A stretch of 64,000 nt of DNA from Pantoea trifolii. GTDB lineage: Bacteria; Pseudomonadota; Gammaproteobacteria; Enterobacterales; Enterobacteriaceae. Where the stretch lies: positions 3,038,001-3,102,000 of the forward strand of contig NZ_JANIET010000001.1 in the NCBI RefSeq assembly GCF_024506435.1. The letters are read 5' to 3'. Made by a program: the position numbers and the translations under genes. Of the stretch, positions 58,502 to 64,000 are shown one piece after another. The notes beneath the pieces are model-generated. The model worked only from the letters and a program-made list of their open reading frames with translations, was not told the origin of the DNA and ran no database searches. The number at the start of each line of letters is the position of its first letter. Positions within the stretch are counted from its first letter, which is position 1.

Positions 58502-59173
58502 TTACTGATCCTCACTTTGCACATCGCTGCCGCCGTGCGATGTGTCGCTGCTGTCGGGCGCTTTGCGCGACGATAGCTGGCGTTCAATATCGGTTAAACG
58601 CTCTAACTTGCGTTGGGTATCGGCCAGCGACTGACGCATTTTGGTTTGCTGCTGGCGCAGGTTATCCATCTCCGCATCATTACTCTGCTGCAAAGCGGCG
58701 TAGCGTCCACGCGCTTCACTCAGCTCCAGTTGAGCCGCCTGATTGCTGCGCCACAGCTGCAACAACGGACGCACCGCCGCCGGATACGCCGCGCTGTAAC
58801 CGTCTAAGGTGGTGACAAAATCACGGCGCTCAACCGGCGTGACGTTACCGTTAGCGAGCAAGATGCCCTGCTTGAAGGCGCGCGCCCAGCCTTGCACCGG
58901 CCAACGACGTGCTTCAGCCCGCGCTTCGGCCGGCGATAAGCGCTCGGCGCAATCCATGGCGCGCTGCCAATAAAGCGGATTGCCTGAAGCGGTTGGCGTT
59001 TCGATTTGCCAGACGTTTTGGCAATCGGTCGCCAGATAATCCGGCAAGCGCACGTCCGGTTCTGGCACGCTGACGCCATTATGCTGCGTACGATCTTGTG
59101 ACGGTGCCTGGCAGGCGCTGAGGCCCAAAACCAGCACGGCACTGGCCACAAGTTTGAATAGGGTTAATTTCAT
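58502..59173 (-). CDS. qseG: Outer membrane lipoprotein QseG
   Basis: QseG is an outer membrane lipoprotein that interacts with and stimulates the GlrK kinase. The 223 residues (E. coli 237) carry a lipobox GLSAC (Cys 20) and a coiled coil near the end (about 145-200, LQQSNDAEMDNLRQQQTKMR). It is separated by three bases from glrK and by two from glrR, so the three form one operon. Confidence 0.92.
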   Translation of the reverse strand: MKLTLFKLVASAVLVLGLSACQAPSQDRTQHNGVSVPEPDVRLPDYLATDCQNVWQIETPTASGNPLYWQRAMDCAERLSPAEARAEARRWPVQGWARAFKQGILLANGNVTPVERRDFVTTLDGYSAAYPAAVRPLLQLWRSNQAAQLELSEARGRYAALQQSNDAEMDNLRQQQTKMRQSLADTQRKLERLTDIERQLSSRKAPDSSDTSHGGSDVQSEDQ

Positions 59174-59176
59174 TAA

Positions 59177-60604
59177 TCAGGCATTCCCGGCGCTGGTCGT
59201 CAGAATGATACGAAAACAGACATCCGCATCCTTGCGTGTTACCAACTGCAGATCGCCGTGCATCCTGCGCAGACAATCTTTGGCGATGCTCAAACCCAGC
59301 CCGCTGCCTTTAACCGGCCCTTTGCGCTGTTGGCTGCCCTGATAAAAGGGCTCAAAAATCATCGCCTGCTCTTCAGCCGGAATCGGTGTGCCGGTGTTTG
59401 CTACCTCAATCCACACCTGGTTGCCCTTCTGCTGGCTCTGCAGCCAGATGTTACCGGATTCGCTGCCGTAGTTCACGGCGTTCGAATAGAGGTTATCAAT
59501 CACTCGCTGCAGCAGCGTCGCTTCCGCCAGACAATGATGCACTTGCAGATCAACATGGGTGGTCATTTCACGCGCATTGGCGGGCAACGAGTGCACTTTT
59601 ACCACCGAATCAATGATTTCATTTAGCGCCACGGGCTTCAGCGCCATTGGGCCATCGGCCAGTTTGCGGTTGTAATCGAGCAGCTGCTCGATTAGCCGCT
59701 GTAAATGGCGGCTGCTGGTATCGAGGATTGCCACCACTTCCTGCTGCTCGGCATTCAGGGGACCTGCGACCTGATCGGCCAGCAGTTCTGTGCCTTCACG
59801 CAGACTGGCAAGCGGCGTTTTCAGCTCATGCGACAGGTGGCGCAAAAATTCGTGGCGCTGCTCTTCCAGCCAGCTTAGCCGCTCACTCAGCCAGACGATG
59901 CGCTGCCCCAACGAACGGATCTCACGCGGACCACGGAAACTGCCGCTATCGCCCAGCGCCTTACCTTCGCCCAATCGATTGATCATGCGTTCAACCCGCT
60001 TCACCGGACCGATGATCATCCCCGTGAACAGCAAAACCAGCACCAGGCTAATCAGGAACAGAATCAGCGCCTGCCAGCCAAAAAACTGACCGCGATCGGC
60101 GATTTCACGCTGCAGCTGTAAACCGCGCGAAAACACCACTTCGCGCGTTGCCTGCACCATTTGCGTATTGTTATCTGAAAAGCGCTCCAGCGCGCTGGCG
60201 GCTTGTGCCTCAGGATTGCCGTTGTCGCACTGCAACTGCTGCAGCTGCGGCAAGGTGGTTTGCAGCACTTTAAAGGAAGGCAGATCGGGCAAACTGGCGG
60301 CGTGGCTGCTGAGCATTTGGCCGTAGCGCGTCCATTGCGTTTGATACAGCTTCGCCAGCGACACATCGCCGAGCACGCAATATTGACGATAGCTGCGCTC
60401 CAGCTCCAGCGCGGTTCGCGCCATCGCTTCACTGCGACGCACATCGGTAAAGGTGTTGCGGTTGGTATCCGCCGCCTGGTTGCTTAATGCCGAAAGACTT
60501 TCCCACGCTTGCCACGCCAGAACTAGTAACGGCAGCAGAACCAGCAGGAAAGCCATTAACACTAACTGCCGCAGAGATCGGGGAAACAGACGCCATTTCA
60601 TCAC
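59177..60604 (-). CDS. glrK: Sensor histidine kinase GlrK
   Basis: GlrK (QseE) is the kinase partner of GlrR. The 475 residues match E. coli in length. They show a membrane helix at about 13-33, a periplasmic helical sensor, a second membrane helix (about 172-192), a HAMP domain, HisKA with FLRHLSHELKTPLASL, and a HATPase domain ending with GSGLGLSIAKDCL. The operon glrK-qseG-glrR reads toward glnB and lies directly next to glmY, the sRNA it controls. Confidence 0.95.
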   Translation of the reverse strand: MMKWRLFPRSLRQLVLMAFLLVLLPLLVLAWQAWESLSALSNQAADTNRNTFTDVRRSEAMARTALELERSYRQYCVLGDVSLAKLYQTQWTRYGQMLSSHAASLPDLPSFKVLQTTLPQLQQLQCDNGNPEAQAASALERFSDNNTQMVQATREVVFSRGLQLQREIADRGQFFGWQALILFLISLVLVLLFTGMIIGPVKRVERMINRLGEGKALGDSGSFRGPREIRSLGQRIVWLSERLSWLEEQRHEFLRHLSHELKTPLASLREGTELLADQVAGPLNAEQQEVVAILDTSSRHLQRLIEQLLDYNRKLADGPMALKPVALNEIIDSVVKVHSLPANAREMTTHVDLQVHHCLAEATLLQRVIDNLYSNAVNYGSESGNIWLQSQQKGNQVWIEVANTGTPIPAEEQAMIFEPFYQGSQQRKGPVKGSGLGLSIAKDCLRRMHGDLQLVTRKDADVCFRIILTTSAGNA

Positions 60605-60675
60605 AACCGCGCTTCCTTAAATGTGAGCTGCAGGCATGCTAGCGAAGTATCAAAAGGGAAGAAAGGCCAGATATG

Positions 60676-60890
60676 AAAACGGCAGGCCTTTTGGCCTGCC
60701 GTGGGAGCGACGCCGCAGCATCGCTTGCAAATTAGGTGGAGCCTAACTCAACGTTGCGTCCGATGTTTGATAACGTTGCAGAGCAAACGATTATCGGTGA
60801 GGTGGACGACAGGCTCCGTTTGGTGCGTCATTCGGTTTTTATGAGCTCAGCCGCTAAAGCGGGGCAATCATAAACTGGTGAATGAGCCAC
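60676..60890 (-). ncRNA. glmY: Small RNA GlmY
   Basis: The transcript would start with GTGGCTCATTCACC, the conserved start of GlmY, and keep the GAATGACGCA segment before ending in a perfect terminator (ACGGCAGGCC-AAAA-GGCCTGCCGT and T run, 60702-60676). At about 215 bases it is a little longer than the E. coli primary RNA (184). GlmY binds the adaptor RapZ, which spares GlmZ from RNase E, and this raises GlmS and glucosamine-6-phosphate synthesis. It sits between glrK and purL as in E. coli. Confidence 0.88.
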
Positions 60891-60901
60891 GTAAGGAGTA
60901 T

Positions 60902-60917
60902 AGCAAGTATCGTGCCA
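60902..60917 (-). promoter_or_regulatory. Sigma-54 promoter of glmY
   Basis: On the minus strand TGGCAC-GATAC-TTGCT is a perfect -24/-12 element with five bases between. The predicted start near 60890 agrees with the 5' end of GlmY. TATACT overlaps the -12 region and could be a sigma-70 -10, as in E. coli where the promoters overlap. Confidence 0.88.
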
Positions 60918-61050
60918 ATAAATAAATAGCGTTTATTATCAGAGGAATGCCAGACAGGAAGCGGGATCCGGGAGAAAAGCGGACCGGACGGTCAGTGAAA
61001 AGTGTCGCTGATTAGCAACGAGTTTAGTACGCTAATTTACTCGCTATATA

Positions 61051-61063
61051 AATCAATAATTTA
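61051..61063 (+). promoter_or_regulatory. IHF site upstream of glmY
   Basis: AATCAATAATTTA is a perfect match to the IHF consensus WATCAA-N4-TTR. It lies between the GlrR sites and the sigma-54 promoter, where DNA bending would help the enhancer contact. Confidence 0.75.
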
Positions 61064-61065
61064 AG

Positions 61066-61116
61066 TGTCACCTTTTGGCGACAACATAAAGGCGGGATTG
61101 TCGTTGTTTTCCGACA
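61066..61116. promoter_or_regulatory. Two GlrR enhancer sites
   Basis: TGTC-N10-GACA occurs twice without mismatch, at 61066-61083 and 61099-61116, 33 bases apart. This is the known GlrR binding consensus. They are about 180-225 bp upstream of the glmY start. A third, degenerate half-like copy (TGTC-N10-AACG) lies at 61003-61020. Confidence 0.85.
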
Positions 61117-61143
61117 GTCTCAGAATCATGCGGATTTCAGCAA

Positions 61144-61167
61144 GGTCGCCATGAATGGCGACCCTAC
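61144..61167 (+). repeat. REP-like palindromic repeat, copy 4
   Basis: GGTCGCCAT-GA-ATGGCGACC followed by CTAC, identical to copies 1 and 2. It lies between the purL terminator and the GlrR sites. Confidence 0.8.
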
Positions 61168-61184
61168 AAAACGCGCAGTTCAAT

Positions 61185-61216
61185 AAAAAAGGCCGCTGTT
61201 TAGCGGCCTTTGTTTT
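61185..61216 (-). terminator. Terminator of purL
   Basis: AAAGGCCGCTG/TAGCGGCCTTT forms a strong stem with a T run on the minus strand, directly after the purL stop. Confidence 0.9.
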
Positions 61217-61218
61217 GC

Positions 61219-64000
61219 TTATCCCAACTGCTTACGCGCGTTGCGGAAGATACGCATCCACGGGCTGTCCTCGCCCCACTCTGCCGGATACCAGGAGTTG
61301 CTCACGGTACGGAACACACGCTCTGGGTGTGGCATCATAATGGTGACGCGACCGCTTTCGTTGGTTACCGCAGTGATGCCGTTAGGCGAACCATTCGGGT
61401 TGGCCGGATAGCTTTCTGTCACTTTGCCGAAGTTATCGACGAAGCGCAGCGCCACTAAACCTTTGCTCTCCAGCTGTGCCAGATGCGCGCCGTCACGCAC
61501 TTCGACAAAACCTTCACCGTGCGATACCGCGATTGGCATATGCGATCCGACCATGCCATCCAGCAGCAGCGATGGACTCGCCGCCACTTCAACCAGGCTG
61601 AAACGCGCTTCAAAACGCTCGGACTGGTTGCGCACAAAGCGTGGCCACAGCTCGCTGCCTGGAATCAGTTCACGCAGGTTCGACATCATCTGGCAACCGT
61701 TACACACGCCAAGTGCCAGCGTTTGTGGGCGATGGAAGAAGTTCTCGAACTCATCACGCACGCGGCCATTGAACAGAATGGATTTCGCCCAGCCTTCGCC
61801 CGCGCCCAGCACATCACCGTACGAGAAGCCGCCGCAGGCGACCAGCGCCTGGAACTCTTCCAGACCGCGACGACCAGCCAGCAGATCGCTCATGTGCACA
61901 TCAACCGCAGTAAAGCCTGCACGATGGAAGGCGGCAGCCATTTCCACGTGTGAGTTAACGCCCTGCTCACGCAGCACTGCCACACGCGGACGTGCGCCCG
62001 TCGCAATCATCGGTGCCGCAACATCTTCTTCTGGCTTGAAGGTCAGATGAACGTTCAGACCTGGGTCGTTATCGTCTTTTTTCGCTGCATGCTCCTGATC
62101 GGCACAGGCTGGGTTATCACGCAGACGCTGCATCTGCCAGGTGGTTTCTGCCCACCAGGTACGCAACGTGGTACGGCTTTCGCTGTACACCGCGCTGTCG
62201 CCAGAACGGATCACGAAGCGATCGCCCGGCAACGCTTTACCAATCACATGCAGGTTAGCGCTCAGGCCGTGGTCAGCAAACACCTTCTCGACTGCTGCAC
62301 GATCCGCTGCATTGATCTGCAACACTGCGCCGAGCTCTTCGGTGAACAAGGCGGCTAACGCATCGCTGCCCAGCGCGGCGATATCGGCTTCGATACCGCA
62401 GTGACCGGTGAAGGCCATCTCCGCCAGCGTGACCAACAGGCCGCCGTCAGAACGGTCGTGGTAAGCCAGCAGTTTCTGCTCAGCCACCAGCGCCTGAATG
62501 GCGTTGAAGAAGCCCGCCAGCTGCGTGGCGTCACGCACGTCGGCAGGCTTGTCGCCCAGCTGACGATAAACCTGCGACAGCGCGGTCGCGCCAAGCGTGT
62601 TCGCGCCGTTGCCGAGATCCACCAGCAACAGCAGGTTGTCTTGATCCGCTTGCAGCTGTGGCGTCACGGTGAGACGCACATCTTCAACGCGCGCAAAGGC
62701 GGTGATCACCAGCGACAGCGGCGAGGTCATTTCGCGCTGTTCGTTGCCATTCTGCCAGCGGGTTTTCATCGACATCGAGTCTTTGCCTACCGGAATGGTG
62801 ATACCCAGCGCCGGACACAGCTCTTCGCCGACCGCTTTCACCGCAGCGTACAAGCCGGCGTCTTCGCCCGGGTGACCAGCAGCGGCCATCCAGTTTGCGG
62901 ACAGCTTAACGCGTTGCAGCGAACCAATTGAGGTTGCAGCGATGTTGGTTAGCGCTTCACCGACGGCCAGACGACCTGAAGCGGCGAAGTCGAGCAACGC
63001 CACTGGCGCGCGCTCGCCGAGGGAGAAGGCTTCACCGTGATAGCTATCGAGGCTGGCGGTGGTGACGGCGCAGTTCGCAACCGGAATCTGCCACGGACCT
63101 ACCATCTGATCGCGCGCGACCATGCCGGTTACGCTGCGGTCACCAATGGTGATCAGGAAGGTTTTTTCTGCCACGGTCGGCAAGTGCAGCACGCGATTTA
63201 CCGCATCCGCCACGCTAATGCCGTCACGCTGCAGCGCATCACCTTTAGCCTGCTGGCTGGCAACATCACGCGTCATCTTCGGCGTTTTGCCCAGCAGCAC
63301 GTCAAGCGGCATGTCGATTGGCTTGTTGTCGAAATGGCTGTCGGCGAGGTTCAGATGCAGCTCTTCGGTGGCTTCACCGATAACGGCATAAGGTGCGCGT
63401 TCACGCTTACACAGCTCGTCAAACAGCGCCAGTTGTGCAGGGGCAACCGCCAGTACATAACGTTCCTGCGACTCGTTACACCACACTTCCAGCGGGCTCA
63501 TGCCTGCCTCATCGCTGAGGATGTCGCGCAGGTTGAAGTTACCGCCACGATTACCGTCGCTCACCAGTTCAGGCATCGCGTTCGAAAGTCCGCCCGCGCC
63601 GACGTCATGGATAAACAGAATCGGGTTGGCTTCGCCCAGCTGCCAGCAGCGGTCGATCACTTCCTGGCAACGACGTTCCATTTCTGGGTTGTCGCGCTGT
63701 ACTGACGCAAAGTCGAGATCGGCATCCGATTGGCCAGATGCCATCGAAGATGCCGCGCCGCCGCCCAAACCGATGTTCATCGCCGGTCCACCCAGCACGA
63801 TCAGTTTGGCGCCCACCACGATTTCGCCTTTCTGCACGTGATCGGCACGGATGTTACCGATGCCGCCCGCCAGCATGATTGGCTTGTGGTAGCCGCGCAG
63901 CTCCACGCCATTGTGGCTGTTGACGCGCTCTTCATAGGTACGGAAGTAGCCGTTCAGGGCAGGACGACCAAATTCGTTGTTGAACGCCGCGCCGCCCAAT
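61219..64000 (-). CDS. purL: Phosphoribosylformylglycinamidine synthase, C-terminal part
   Basis: PurL converts FGAR, glutamine and ATP to FGAM, step four of purine synthesis. The visible 926 residues are about the last 70 percent of the large single-chain enzyme (about 1295 residues in E. coli); the start is beyond the right edge. The FGAM synthase domains ([42 protein letters not shown]) and the C-terminal glutamine amidotransferase with nucleophile in [10 protein letters not shown] and final [10 protein letters not shown] are intact. A PurR box would lie upstream, outside the window. Confidence 0.96.
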   Translation of the reverse strand, partial: LGGAAFNNEFGRPALNGYFRTYEERVNSHNGVELRGYHKPIMLAGGIGNIRADHVQKGEIVVGAKLIVLGGPAMNIGLGGGAASSMASGQSDADLDFASVQRDNPEMERRCQEVIDRCWQLGEANPILFIHDVGAGGLSNAMPELVSDGNRGGNFNLRDILSDEAGMSPLEVWCNESQERYVLAVAPAQLALFDELCKRERAPYAVIGEATEELHLNLADSHFDNKPIDMPLDVLLGKTPKMTRDVASQQAKGDALQRDGISVADAVNRVLHLPTVAEKTFLITIGDRSVTGMVARDQMVGPWQIPVANCAVTTASLDSYHGEAFSLGERAPVALLDFAASGRLAVGEALTNIAATSIGSLQRVKLSANWMAAAGHPGEDAGLYAAVKAVGEELCPALGITIPVGKDSMSMKTRWQNGNEQREMTSPLSLVITAFARVEDVRLTVTPQLQADQDNLLLLVDLGNGANTLGATALSQVYRQLGDKPADVRDATQLAGFFNAIQALVAEQKLLAYHDRSDGGLLVTLAEMAFTGHCGIEADIAALGSDALAALFTEELGAVLQINAADRAAVEKVFADHGLSANLHVIGKALPGDRFVIRSGDSAVYSESRTTLRTWWAETTWQMQRLRDNPACADQEHAAKKDDNDPGLNVHLTFKPEEDVAAPMIATGARPRVAVLREQGVNSHVEMAAAFHRAGFTAVDVHMSDLLAGRRGLEEFQALVACGGFSYGDVLGAGEGWAKSILFNGRVRDEFENFFHRPQTLALGVCNGCQMMSNLRELIPGSELWPRFVRNQSERFEARFSLVEVAASPSLLLDGMVGSHMPIAVSHGEGFVEVRDGAHLAQLESKGLVALRFVDNFGKVTESYPANPNGSPNGITAVTNESGRVTIMMPHPERVFRTVSNSWYPAEWGEDSPWMRIFRNARKQLG

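Noticed and set aside
61003..61020. Third GlrR site upstream of glmY
   Set aside because: TGTC-N10-AACG keeps only one half-site; mentioned under the two perfect sites but not called by itself.

Overview
The window is chromosomal core DNA of a gammaproteobacterium of the order Enterobacterales, most like Erwiniaceae (Pantoea/Erwinia type). The gene order upp - purMN - ppk-ppx - guaBA/xseA - der-bamB-yfgM-hisS-ispG-rodZ - rlmN - ndk - pbpC-yfhM - sseA/sseB - pepB - isc - trmJ - suhB - csiE - hcaT - glyA - hmp - glnB - glrR-qseG-glrK - glmY - purL is that of the Escherichia coli chromosome around 56-58 min, and most products align with E. coli proteins along their full length. The PQQ-dependent dehydrogenase, protealysin, PilW, MgtE and ZevAB-like genes set among them are not found at this place in E. 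coli and fit a plant- or environment-associated relative.

Layout. 1-2 kb: start of upp, with purMN divergent under a PurR box. 2-6.5 kb: pstC-pstA-pstB on the minus strand, with very large permeases and no pstS or phoU. 6.7-11.3 kb: ppk-ppx, an orphan tehB, and yfgG. 11.4-14.8 kb: accessory stretch with mgtE, a HicAB-like toxin-antitoxin candidate behind a perfect palindrome, a small DUF2158 gene and a DUF3750 gene. 14.9-19.6 kb: guaB-guaA and divergent xseA, sharing a control region with a PurR operator and a near-consensus CRP site. 19.7-23.8 kb: protealysin-emfourin pair, a KGG-repeat stress protein, and a membrane PQQ dehydrogenase. 24.1-34.1 kb: housekeeping block yfgJ, der, bamB, yfgM, hisS, ispG, rodZ, pilW, rlmN, ndk. 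34.3-41.5 kb: pbpC with an alpha-2-macroglobulin. 41.7-48.4 kb: sseA, sseB, pepB, a reduced isc locus, trmJ, suhB. 48.4-53.8 kb: an unknown membrane protein, zevB-zevA, csiE, hcaT. 53.9-64 kb: glyA, hmp, glnB, glrR-qseG-glrK, the sRNA GlmY and the 3' part of purL.

The strongest oddity is the isc locus. Only iscR and iscS are present. iscU, iscA, hscB, hscA, fdx and iscX, which normally lie between iscS and pepB, are absent. IscS has lost its C-terminal tail, an ERIC element sits between iscR and iscS, and three type-1-like IscR sites at exact 25-bp spacing lie upstream of iscR. Taken together, this suggests a cysteine desulfurase kept for non-IscU clients and an IscR freed from ISC scaffold feedback, with Fe-S assembly presumably done by a system outside the window.

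Regulation visible in the sequence ties several genes together: PurR boxes at purM, guaB and glyA, an NsrR dyad at hmp, the UTP-sensing T-tract at upp, and a sigma-54 promoter with two perfect GlrR sites and an IHF site at glmY, next to the glrR-qseG-glrK operon that encodes its activator. A four-copy 20-bp palindromic repeat and one ERIC element are the only interspersed repeats recognised. No insertion sequence, prophage, tRNA, rRNA or CRISPR array was seen.
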